A DNA stretch of 64,000 nt from Caprella mutica (taxonomy: Eukaryota; Arthropoda; Malacostraca; Amphipoda; Caprellidae), in NCBI GenBank assembly GCA_947561585.1, contig CANNZV010000129.1, positions 124,001 to 188,000 of the forward strand, in the 5' to 3' direction. Below the pieces are notes generated by a model. That model saw nothing but the letters and a program-made list of their open reading frames with translations, was not told where the DNA came from and made no database searches. Made by a program: the position numbers and the translations under genes. Below are positions 13,553 through 25,900 of the stretch, piece after piece; within the stretch, counting starts at the first letter, position 1, and every line of letters starts with the position of its first letter.

Positions 13553-13926
13553 TGTACACAGTGACCAATTGTAGCTTCACTGTACAGTGACCAACTGTAG
13601 CTTCACTGTATACAGTGACCAACTGTAGCTTCACTGTACAGTGACCAACTGTAGCTTCACTGTATACAGTGACCAACTGTAGCTTCACTGTACAGTGACC
13701 AACTGTAGCTTCACTGTACAGTGACCAACTGTAGCTTCACTGTACAGTGACCAACTGTAGCTTGATTGTATACAGTGACCAACTGTAGCTTGATTGTATA
13801 CAGTGACCAACTGTAGCTTGATTGTATACAGTGACCAACTGTAGCTTCACTGTATACAATGACTGACTGTAGCTTCACTGTATACAGTGACCGACTGTAG
13901 CTTCACTGTACAGTGACCAACTGTAG
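13553..13926. repeat. Minisatellite, 26-28-bp unit
   Basis: About 14 copies of cagtgaccaactgtagcttc alternating with tgtacagtg or tgtatacagtg spacers. Confidence 0.8.
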
Positions 13927-14332
13927 CCCCAGGCATCGTACTTCACTCTATCACAGCCTACAGGGTGAAGGCTTATAATAACAATAACATAATAATATTT
14001 CTGTCCACACTATAGTGTACTTTGAAGTAATTTAACAGTGAAAGGCAGTTATTGTAAATTGCTTTATTTGAAAGTTCTGAATTTCTTATTTACGGGCTTT
14101 ATTTTCCTTAAATTATGAAAGATAGTATTTATGTAGCTAGCTATTTCTTTAATTCTGTAAATAATGAATTGAATTTATGGTAGATGTATTCAGAACTTTG
14201 TAAAAATTGAATACAAATAGATTTACTTAAATGTAATAGTCATTCGATATGGTATTCATTTTAAAGAACTTGAAGTCAGTACAAAAATTAATTATTTCAT
14301 TTTTATTTTTATTTATATAAAAAAAGATAATA

Positions 14333-14475
14333 GGGTAAATCACGAATTATCGGTCAGTTTCACATCTTCGGTCATATAAGAAAAAACGATTTAATAATTG
14401 TTATTTAATTTTTATTTTTATTGGTATCCATGATACCTGCAGGTATCCATGATACCTGCAGGTATCATGGATTCA
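14333..14475. mobile_element. TA-flanked MITE of the GGGTAAGTT family, right end lost
   Basis: Left end gggtaaatcacgaattatcg after TA, then tcacatcttcggtcatataag and two copies of a gatacctgcaggtatc palindrome. No matching right end. Short relics of the family are also visible at 6990-7025 and 11715-11762. Confidence 0.55.
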
Positions 14476-14651
14476 AGCGACAGGACTCCAAAGGTGATGC
14501 ATCTGCTCAGTGTTGCCAACCTTTTCACTTTCTAACCACTTTTCACTTCCTCTTCCTCGCTAAATCGAGTGAAAAAAAACAACAACTTGGGAACCGTACG
14601 CGTGACGTCACAATGTCTCATTATATTAAGTTTGATCGGAAAGAAAAGCGT

Positions 14652-14812
14652 GAATATAACTAGGTACAGTCAAACCAGGCGATGTGAATATAACTAGGTA
14701 CAGTCAAACCAGGCGATGTGAATATAACTAGGTACAGTCAAACCAGGCGATGTGAATATAACTAGGTACAGTCAAACCAGGCGACTTGAATATAACTAGG
14801 TATTCTTGAACC
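14652..14812. repeat. Minisatellite, 34-bp unit
   Basis: Five copies of a unit containing ctaggtacagtcaaaccagg and gatgtgaatataa. Confidence 0.75.
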
Positions 14813-16117
14813 ATGCGATCGGTTTAACTGTAGCTACCAGTCTCATTCTAGTTGTAAAAGTTAGTCACAATAGATTGATTTCGTTCGTTATTATTTATAT
14901 TTTTTTTTTTGTCCGTTTAATTTAAGATTTCACGTTTAGATACACAAATTAGCTACATTTAATAAAATAAATAAATCCTACTACGCATTAATATTTTACA
15001 TGAAATAATGCAGACAAACATAACATTCAATAAGAAGAATTTTTTTTTAACTGACACATCGCTTGATTGATGATCACTAAAATTATTGAATTGTCACCTA
15101 CCTAATTTGAAAAAAATAAGTTGAAATCGCTTCTCGATGTGTTTTGTTCTTTGGGCGACATAATAGACTTCATTATATATTTTTTTATTGAAGATGACCT
15201 ATCAGACCCATCGAAAGGTGTCGTTACCAATTTATTTCTATAATTTCTTTTTTCGTGTTCGTGAGTTTAACCAACTTGCGGCTTGAAATCTTTCGAAAAG
15301 AAAGCCTATGTAAGTTTAATTTTCAGTTGGAACCTATTGGTACAGTAGGAAGCTTTTTATAGTCTTTGATTGTGAGAACCTTCTTTCAACCTACCATTTC
15401 TAACGGTTGAGTATTAAGTAAAGTGAAAAGAAATATCATCGATCAAAAATTTCTAAAAAAAAATTCTTTCAAATTTGAATTAATTTTTCACTGCTTGAAG
15501 TATTCGTCTGACAAATTCTGAAGACTGAGAATATTTGTATTCTTCCTCAGATTTGTCCTGTACATTGAAAATCCTGAGTTACGAAACACTCGAGTAGTGA
15601 AGGACAAGAATTATCAAATGCACTTTGGTTATCAAGTAGTTTTCTATGTTTAAATTATAGAAAACGATATACTTCAAGAATTTCGTCCTAGTTATCCCTC
15701 AATGACCATAGATTTTAACCATACAAATGTATCTAGTGCACCCGAGTTATGAAGTGGCTCACGATAGAACCACTTCTTCCTAAATGAGGTGTTTCACTGT
15801 ATTCAGTACCTGCGATGTATGGCAGTAGCTTAACTGTAGGTACCACATGTTTGCCGCGGTGACTCTCACATCTACATCTCTGTTTGCTCTAAAGTCTCTA
15901 CTTCTTTTCTCTTGAATAATTGCTCCACTCCCCACCCTAAAGCAAACACTCTTAGGGTGAATGTTCTCATCACTGACCCAACTATGAAAAGCTCTCTGAG
16001 AACTCTCTTTGAACTCTGAAATCTTCAAGCCTTTTAGATTTCATTTGGTAAAGTGTGTTCATACGAATTCTGTGACGTTTCACATAAATTGTGTATCATA
16101 TATACTTGCTAGTTAAA

Positions 16118-16222
16118 GTACACGTTGCGTATCCTAGATACAGTTTAAAACTTAAAATTCACAGTTGCGTATCCTAGATACAGTTTTAAACTTCAACCAC
16201 ACAGTTGCGTATCCTAGATGCA
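16118..16222. repeat. Three-copy repeat with gttgcgtatcctagataca
   Basis: Three near-identical copies separated by about 45 bp of partly shared sequence (gttttaaacttcaa). Confidence 0.65.
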
Positions 16223-16812
16223 TATCTCCAACCATCTATTCCGTGCAATACTCGTCATGCTCACTTTCTAAACAAACAGAGTCAACCTAAATGGAGTATT
16301 TTTCCAGTAGATTTTTCTCTCTGAGTGCTTCTAGTGCTGGTGATACTGCTAGTGGCGCCGCCTAGTGTTGACAGATGACTAGTACAGTATTGTCTTTTTA
16401 CCTAGACTATGTATTTCAACATATGGCGTGATTTTTATCAGTTTCACCTAGCTGCGTGGTGTTCAATTATTTTTAATGATATGCGGCTGGTAGTCTGTGA
16501 TTAGAGTATTCTGCGCTTTAATATCTTATTCTAGTCAGACTGCCTTTTTATAGATACGTTTAGTCGTGTATTTAACCTCTATCTTGCGTTTGCGTAATTG
16601 CTTCTGTATGATAAATAATGTAAACATACACTTCTGGGTTGAAAATTATTTAATTGTGTAGCTATTATATTCATAAATGATCGATTTTGCGATTTTTTAA
16701 AATTTCAGATCGAAAAATTCGACTCGCGTGTAGTTGATTTTTTTTTTGTGGGTGCGCTATATCATCTCTTTTGAAATTGTCGCTAATTTCTAACATTTTT
16801 ATTCTTTTTCAG

Positions 16813-16955
16813 GTGTCAGAAGCAAACCAGTGTCCATCATCTTCGACACCAAACAAATCATCGTCAACCCCACCGAAAGTTTGAGTTTGGACTGCGGTGT
16901 ATCCGGAGATTATCGCTACTGTCATTGGGAGAAAGGACTGACGCAGGTGTTACAG
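16813..16955 (+). CDS. Fas3: Fas3 exon: first half of Ig1
   Basis: Acceptor tttttcag precedes the exon and donor gtgtgtaaag follows. It enters in phase 1 (GT GTC AGA...) and exits in phase 0. It encodes the mature N-terminus and the first Ig1 cysteine (SLSLDCGVSGDYRYC). A donor at the earlier acgcag/gtg would also be possible. The preceding signal-peptide exon is not identified. Confidence 0.8.
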
Positions 16956-19900
16956 GTGTGTAAAGAAAGCAGTGCAGGTGTTTCTGTCTTAGACTCACTC
17001 TATATCAGCAGATAAAATGCCGCGTTTTTTTTACCGCCTTCCATTTATTTAACCGTGATTAATTGAAGAGGCATAAACTGGACGGTGAAAACGCGGCGTT
17101 TAGTATGCTAGAATAGAATACGTCTTAGGCACACAAGCTTCTTTTGGACGCAGCGTCAAAAGCATGCGTCTAGAATTGTCCGTCTTTTAAACTCTTTCAA
17201 CATGCGTTCAAATAACACATGTGCGCCCACATACTAAAGAGTTGATGAATTTTTAGGATCATGCGTTTAATTGACGCACGTCCAAAGACGCTCTTCTCTT
17301 TTGTATAGGTATAGCTGGCTCATCACTAGGATTGTGACAATATGCTTTTAAGAATATCATAGACCAAATAAAATGGTATCGAATACTATATACCGCTGGC
17401 GTAGAACGATTCAATCCGTCTATACTATTTTCAGGATCTATGATTTTAAACGCATATTGTCACAACCGTACTCATCACCAAAGTGTGTTTTGTGTGTTAA
17501 CAGGTTCAGGATGTTCACGATGGTTACATGGAGGGTCTTAGGAAGCCTGACAACATCAAAGGTAACGAGTGTGGTATCGTCATCAACTCCGTCACTACTG
17601 AGGATCACGGACAGTGGATCTGCAAGGTGTTCGTCATTGGCAACACCCTTACTGGAACAAAGAATGTTACTGTCACAAGTAAGTCTAAAATGCGGTATGA
17701 GATTGCAGTAGAACTTCTCTATAGTGGACTCCTATAGTGAATGTAGAGTCTTGTCTAAGAGAACTAACCCGTATTTTGAACAAATTTTCTTTAGTCTGCC
17801 ATCAATTGCCATTTGTTTTAGAAAACTAATTCACTATAGAGGAGTTAAAAGAAAAAACTATATACCTATATTTTTTCAATATAAATTGAATAATAGGTAG
17901 CTAATAATTCATGAGATAGATTCTTTTGGTCTATTCTGAAGATACAGATAGTTAGTGTAATAACCCATCTTCCATTTTCACAGTTCGGCCCACATCCCCC
18001 GTACTGGAAGTTAACAACAGACCTCTCATGATTGACGAGGACACAGAGAAGACCGTGAGCTGTTCCGTCGCTGCTGCCAGGCCTCAGGCTTCCATCCACT
18101 GGTTCTTGGGAGACGAAGACATCAGCTACAACTCTAGAACTGAAAACAGCCTCACTGATAACATGGTGAGTGATAAGGAGATAACGGAAGGATAGTTAAT
18201 GTAGTTACTTACCTTTATTTGTACGGTACCTTGGTATGTTGTTTAATTTGCAAACGCGTGCAAGGAGTCATTCAGCGCGTGCTAGGAGTCAGTGTACGCG
18301 TGCTAGGATTAGCTACCTGCTAGATTAGTTACTTAGACCTTTTTTTGTTTAAAAAGACAATATATTGCCATTAAAAACCAGAAAAGCTTTATGCTCTAAG
18401 GCCACATATTTATCCCATTTCAAATGATGTATCAAGCACAATTTTTTCTATAGTTTAATATGCTTTCTTCACTTATATATTAGAAGAATATCACAAAATT
18501 TAATTTAGTGCCTAATGAGTTAATAGTCTTTGCGTCCATTATAGTTATATTCCTCAGCTTTTTGGTGAAAATTGACTATACTTAGTTATTTCAAGTAGCC
18601 AGCTGTTTCGGCTAGTTTTCGTAAGGCCTATTCTGTATTAGTAGATAAAACGCCGCGTTTTCACCGCCCAGTTTACTCCTCTTAAAGTTCAATATATAGT
18701 AGGTGGTGAAAACGCCGCGTTTTATCTTCTAGCTATATGGATAAAAAATAGTCGCATATTTGCTATGAAGTTTTGTGTAGCTACCAAACTATTTTTGAAA
18801 TTTATAAACTGATTGATCTTGAATAGCTACCTATATACCTACCTAATTGATTGGTGTCTTCTTATGAACCTTCTATAACTTTTTAATATTTGTTAAAATA
18901 GACTAATTATCTTTTTTTTCACTAGGGCACCTACAAGAGTATGTCAACTCTCAAGCACGAGTTCAAGGCTTGGAACAACAACAAGCCTCTCCGTTGTAGC
19001 GTAACTCACTACACTTTAGATCTGCCTGTAGAGGATTACGTCGATATCAGAGTTAACTGTGAGTATAGAGTTCCTACCTGTCTACTTACCTTATTGAAGT
19101 TAGTTTCCTACTTACCTAGGTGGAATTAGTTAGCTAGTTACCTACTTACCATGATGAAGTTAGTTTCCTACCTACTTAGCATGATGAAGTTAGTTTCATA
19201 CCTACTTACCATGATGAAGTTAGTTTCATACCTACTTACCATGATGAAGTTGGTTTCATACCTACTTACCATGATGAAGTTAGTTTCATACCTACTTACC
19301 ATGATGAAGTTAGTTTCATACCTACTTACCATGATGAAGTTAGTTTCATACCTACTTACCATGATGAAGTTAGTTTCATACCTACTTACCATGATGAAGT
19401 TAGTTTCCTTCTTAGCTAGCTAGGTGGAATTAGTTAGCTACCTACTTGTTTGAGTGAAAATTTGGTTCGTTTTATGCTTAGCTCAGTTAATTTTACTAAA
19501 ATTAAGTAGCTATTCTATATAATCTGAAGGGCTCTTCTTTACGTTTTTAACAAGTGTGTCAGCTACTGTCATTTTCTTTAAATAGTCTTTACCTAGTTTG
19601 TTAGCATATAGCTAATTCTGCTGATTTTTTGCAGATATGCCATGGGGTAAAGATGAGGCTCTTTATGGAATCAGATTGGGTGACGATGTGGAAGCCACAT
19701 TGGACTTCAGTTCGAACCCTTCACCCAGGCAAGTGAGATGGGGATACGGACCTAAGTTTGAGGAGATCCAGGCAGTACTTCCCGTCCCCGGAAAAGAAGG
19801 ACGTTACTCCACAGATGTTATCGTGAGTAGCTAGATAAAATGTTTATAGCTTAATTTTCGAGCTGCCTTTTTGTGTCCATTTGAAAATTTGGTTTTGTGT

Positions 19901-22900
19901 TTTGTCACCCTATCTCTTTTTCCACGATTTGCTACATTAGAACTCCTATAGCTATAGTGAAAAGTTGGGATGTAGCCTCTAGCTATAGTGAACAAATTTT
20001 CTTTGGTCTGCCATAAAATAGTCTTCAGTTTTCTATGAAGGTAATTCATCGCAGGCTTAAGAAAATTTTGTTCACTATTCAGGCTAGATACATCCTAACT
20101 CACTCCTCACTATAGAGGACTTCACTGAACCAAATTGTGTTATGAAGATCACAAAATAATGTGACTCTGGTAAGAAAGATCGGGTATTTAGCCATGAAAA
20201 AATATAGCTAGCTAAATTTCCTACCTTTCAATGAGTATTTCAACTAAATTATTCATACTTCTACTGAAAATTTTGGTTTAGAAATATAAAAAATGCTAAG
20301 AAAGTTCTACCAAAATATATAAGATAACTTATCTTCTAGTTCTAAAGACTTGTCCATTTCAGGCTCTGGATGAAGGTCACTACACAGTTATTCTGAGTGT
20401 TCTGGAGTTCGCAGAGATGGACTCTAAGATGGACTTCAAGATTGCAGTTATGAATGACCTGGGCGAGAGGGAATTCAAAATCAACCTCTCCAACGAAAAG
20501 CCTCCCAACGGTAAGTGTTTGTTCTAGTTCTTTAAACGCTTCTATTGAAGTCAGTGGGTTTAGAACACTTTGGTAAATACATGATAGTAAAGTTTAAATG
20601 TACCACTAGCTATCTGTTTTCTACTTTCTAAAGCACTATCTATTGAAGGGTGAATTCATATGGTTGACTATACCATCTCATTAAACCTGAACTTTCAGTT
20701 CAGTTTACTAATTTCTATATTTTTATAACACTCACTCATCCTTCAATTAAATAGCTAACTGTTAAAGATTAAGCCCCGAAAACATCCAGAAAATAGCATT
20801 TCTCAGTAGCTGTCTAAGCTTTTTTATCCCGATCTAATTGATGTCTTAAATTCTAAATCTTTCTATTTTCTTGAATATTTCGTGTGCCTAGTTCGTGTTT
20901 GGTGAAGTTTTTTGGTGTCTGGTTTACCTGTGGTTAGTTTTAACCTACTAGTTTATGTGCTCTAATCATCTACATTATGAAATCATACTTAATTTCTTTC
21001 ACATGTTTACAGCTATTTTTTAGATACCAGTATTAAAACCACTACCCTTGCTTTTTTAAATAGCCATCTAGCGTGATTATCGTCTAAATTTCTTTTCTAA
21101 ATAGTGTAGCATGAGGTTTTAAATGTTATAAATTTTATTGTAAAATTTTGTATAATTTTGCACGATATCATCATTTTGGTTTGCTGTAAGAAACTAGAGA
21201 TGCTAGCTAATTTGAAAATACAGTATCTCCTGTTTCTAGCGAATGTGTTGCTTTTTGGAAGAGTGATCTAGTCATACTGGTATAGAGAGGATGTGACAAT
21301 ATGCTTTTAAAATCATAGATCTTAAGATTATCACAGACGAAATGAAATGGTATCGAATACTATATACCGCTGGTTTAGAACGATTTAATACTATTTAATT
21401 CTCTCAGTTTATAATATTTTCGATATCATTGATTTTGAAAGTATGTTGTCACAACCCTACTAATAGCGTTCACTAATCGAGAATTCTAGCCATTGGTCTC
21501 AACTTTAATATTTTGCATCAATTTAAAGCATACATGGTCTAAGATCACTCTTCTTAAATTTTTTTTCTTGGTGTGAGGTGTTCAGAAAAAAAAATTACAT
21601 ACAGTCAAAGAAAAGTGTAACTATTCGTAATGAGTTTTTGACAGTATATTAGTTTCACATTACTAAAAGGAAATTTCACTAATTGTAATGCTTGTAAATA
21701 TTTAATAATTGGTCTGGGTACACGATGTCAAATTTGTAAGATTTGAAAACAAATTAGAAAAGTGTGATTTGTGAAATTTACTTGGAGACACTTTTCTTTG
21801 ATAGTATGTAAATCTATTCGGTTAAAAACCGTACACACGCAGGGTTTTTAAGTCTTTCCACCAGACTTTTTGCTAAGCCCCTCCTACTGTTCCCACAAGA
21901 ATATAAGATAAAACGATATAATTATTATTTATTTCAGCTGGTATCCATGCTACCTGCAGGTATCAGGGATACGAGCTAATATAAATAACAATTATACAGT
22001 TTTTCTTATATTCTCATTTCAGCTGGTATCCATGCTACCTGCAAGTATCAGGGATACGAGCTAATATAAATAACAATTATACAGTTTTTCTTATATTCTC
22101 GTGGTAAAAGTAGGAGGAGCTTAGCAAAAAGTCTAGTGAAAAGACTTAAAAACCCTGCGTGTGTACGGCCCTTTAGAGTTGAAATTTCTCTCACATCATC
22201 ACGCCTCGAAATTGCCTTGTATTATTCACTCTCCTCTCCTCTCCACTCCACCCCTGAAATATACAAACCAATCCTAATTTTGCTACATATACTCCTCGGC
22301 GCATACCAAAATGCAGCTGTTATTACAGATCCCATCAGCACTGGCATCCTAGCGAGCATCCTAGTCGTGGTGTTCTGCATCATTACTCTACTCTGCTGTA
22401 CTTGCTACATGAAACTCACCCACAAATACTGCTTCGGTGAGTAGAATAGTAGTCTCTAATATTCTTAGATGTTCATGTATCACAGTCAGAACTGCTCTAA
22501 TTTTATCCGGTAAGTAAATCTAACTTGTACAGTTTTTTCTCTACTTCTATTCAAAATTTGCATTGTTAATTCACCTTCAATTTCGATCAAATTATAGTAT
22601 CAGTAACATATTTCATTATTTGTAGCAGATTTTCTTCATTTTAACTCGGTTACCTATGTATTTTTATATCACATATCTAGATGTGATGTTGAATACCTAG
22701 GTAGCTATTCAAGTTGCAGAGTTTCGAATACTCAAAAAATTACCTATTTATCTATTTTAACTTAAAGAACCTAAGTCAGCAATCATTTATCCCGGTGAGT
22801 ATAACATTAGCTTCTATCATCTTTATAATCTCCAATTTCTTTCTGTTGATATTTACTATTCATTCAATTGTGTGTTTTTTCCATTATCTCTCACTCTATT

Positions 22901-25900
22901 TCTACCCGGATGTAGTGCCAGGTAAGTTTCTTTTAGGATTGATTCTTCTTGAGAGTTCAAATTACCCAGAACACTAATCAAAGATTCATAGCTTGCATGC
23001 GACTTTAGGTAGCTTGGAAGCTACAAGCTCTTTAGTAGCTTGATGCTAAAGTTCTTTAGATAGCTTGAAAGCTACAAGCTCTTTGGTTAGCGCTACATGA
23101 TTCCCCTAAAGTATTCTTGTTGTATCTTTTCTTGCATTTTACTGTTTAAAATTGGTATGCTACTTATGACTTATTGCATCGCTTCATTTATTATTAACAA
23201 TTCGTTTACAGTCCCACTAGAGTAGAATCCTCTATAGTGAAGTCCTCTATAGTAAATGTAAGAGTCATGAGTAAGAGAATTACCCAGATAGTCAACAAAT
23301 TTTCTTTAGTCAGTCATGAACTGGCATCAGTATAAAACACTAATGGCTATTTCATGGCAGACTATAGAGTTTGTTCACTATAATGGATAGTTCTCTTACT
23401 CAGGACTCTACATTCACTACATAAGAGTTTTACTGTAATAGTGTTAGTGTGTTACTTAATTTCCCCATTTAGAATTTCAAATTATTGCTTTGATTATTGC
23501 AAAAATAGATTTACTGCCACCATTTTTATTCCAAAATGATTTTATTTTAGTCATTATTGGCAATCTGCTAGCATTATTTTTCTTCGTAACTAAATTTTTT
23601 TCCTAAAAATCGCGGACCTATTTCATTAGTTCCTTCTAAACCTGCTATATAGAATCCTATTTTTTATATGTTTGTATGTAGTAGTTCTCTTTTCCCATGA
23701 ATCTGTACTGTATATTTTGTACCTGAAACTAACTTGTCCAACTTTGTATTCGCTAATTAATGTGATTTATATTCCATGTTTTAATTTCTTTGTCAACTTT
23801 CGTGTTCGCCAATTTTGACGCAAGAAAATTTGCTGATGGAATTTTTGCTGCAAGAAAATTCACCAAACGACACTTCTGCCGAAAATTTTCAAAAGGCTAT
23901 ACGTTATAAATATATAATGGTATGTCCCACCAAAGTTAGATTAACGGTCCAGTTTGGGGATAGCTATAACTTTATATTGCTTAAAAATCCTTTCCGGTGG
24001 ACGTGTCGTCAAAAATTCCGTTCTGCGAATTTTCTGCGGTTAGATTTTTCTGGCGAAATGTTCTAGCCACAAATTCTTCTATTATGATAATACTTTAATA
24101 TTCAACTTTGTTAATTTTCTTATGAATTTAAATATCATTACAGTTTAGACTGGTTCAAGAATGTAAAATTGGCTATAGAAATAAGTGAGAGCCCTTGCAT
24201 ATGTTCAATTAACGTTAATCAAAGAAGTACATTTTTACTTTTTGGAGAATATATGAAATTATTAAAAGTTAATTTATTTGCTGCCTAGAAATTAGTAATA
24301 ATTTATTTAATGTTATGTATTTTGTTATACGCATGAAATCAGTAGCCATATTATTTCGCTTATGCTGCTCTATGTAATTAAGTTACTAGTATCTAAATAG
24401 ATTTACTTTTCTTTTGTCTAACCTATTTACTGTAGTAGTTTGTTCCCTTTATTGTATGTTTGTCATAATTAAATGTTGTGTTAGTTAAATTCTGTTTTAG
24501 CAAAAGAAAAGCTTTCAGGTGTCGTTGCTTACTTTCATGATTAACTATTCATTTTAACATGTTGTACGTTCTCATTTAACGAATGGAGTAAGTTACGTTA
24601 GTCAGACAGTTGATTCATTTAACGACCACAGTTCTCTGATGAGGACATTGAAAAAACATCAAATAATGTCTAATTTGTTCAATATAATCATATACTGGCA
24701 ATATGATAAGATAAATGTAGGCCATGCCACATAATTATAATTTCATATTTTGAACCAACCAAAGTTATTTCCAAATAATTGTGGCATACAACATGTCTTT
24801 GGTCGTTAAACTATTATAATAATGAAGAAACTATTTTTCAATATTTCGTTCATTAATATAATGTGCTGGAATACGTAACTTACTCTACTTAGTCAACGTT
24901 TTAAAAAGCTTGCTTAAAATTAGTAGAGTATGAATCTCTTTAGATGTATGCTTTTAGATGTAGTAGCTTATGTTTTTTATGTATGTGTTCTTTCTTCTGT
25001 AGAATAGTTGGATCTTGAAATTGGAACCAGTGTCGAATGCGTAATTTGAAGTCTGAATTACCTTACCTGCCTACTTTGTTAATTTCTAAATGATGATCTT
25101 ACCATATAATTCTGAATAATATTGAGAAACTAGTATAAGAATCCATTGAACCACTGATGCTGTTCTATGATTTTGAGTCTGTATGTAAAAATCAAAATTT
25201 TCATAAATATGTTCCTTAATTTGTAAAATTTTCTATTTGATAAACTTTTATTGAAATGTTTTATCAAATTTTTGGACTACTCTACTCTTGATCATGGAAC
25301 TAGTGACACAATGTCACTCCATCCTGCATAATAATTACCAACCCATTTCCCCACAGCCGATAACGTGGATAGCAAAGTTTACATGCAAGATGGTGAGGTA
25401 GGGCTCAATGGGAACGAATTCCATCAACCACACCATATGATGCCCGAAGGCTACCAATATGTAACCGATCACCAGTACCAGCAAAGCGGCAATCACAACA
25501 GTGCACTCAAGATGAGCAACGATACGCTCAACGGCAACATGTTGACGCAAGCTCCACTACACCCGGATAGCATCCACAACGTCACCTTCAACGGTAACAG
25601 CAAATCCACGGCAATTGATCACAACGATTACAGCCTAGAGGAGAAAATCAACACAGATGTGTGATTACAGATGATCTCCATAGTGTAAGTGAGTGGATTT
25701 TGCAAGCTCCTTATTGTTAATAGGCGGAGCTTGCAGGTTCTCTAGTGTTAGTGGGCGTGGCTTGCGAACAGTTGAACGCGGCCCGCTGTTGTTGGTCGCC
25801 TGAACACTTATGCGGCGTACGCGCGCAACCGTTGCCAAGCCTGCCCTAACATTTTTTATCAATAATATAATCACAAAGCATTTAAATAAGCTATTGTTGT

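Larger units (their letters stand above)
1..16812. other. Non-coding region: upstream of, or first intron of, Fas3
   Basis: No open frame here has splice phase, composition or similarity that I can support as an exon. Specific repeats are listed separately. The rest is AT-rich sequence with homopolymer and palindromic AT stretches (for example about 277-320) and pyrimidine-rich tracts at 8215-8300 and 13075-13215. Confidence 0.6.

Noticed and set aside
19151..19423. Long periodic open frames on both strands (MMKLVSYLLT type)
   Set aside because: Produced by a 30-bp minisatellite inside a Fas3 intron; no splice signals or start context.
22714..22977. Hydrophobic open frame that could be an alternative membrane exon
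   Set aside because: Composition is that of T-rich intron DNA, and no acceptor and donor in a phase compatible with the 20510 or 25357 junctions were found.
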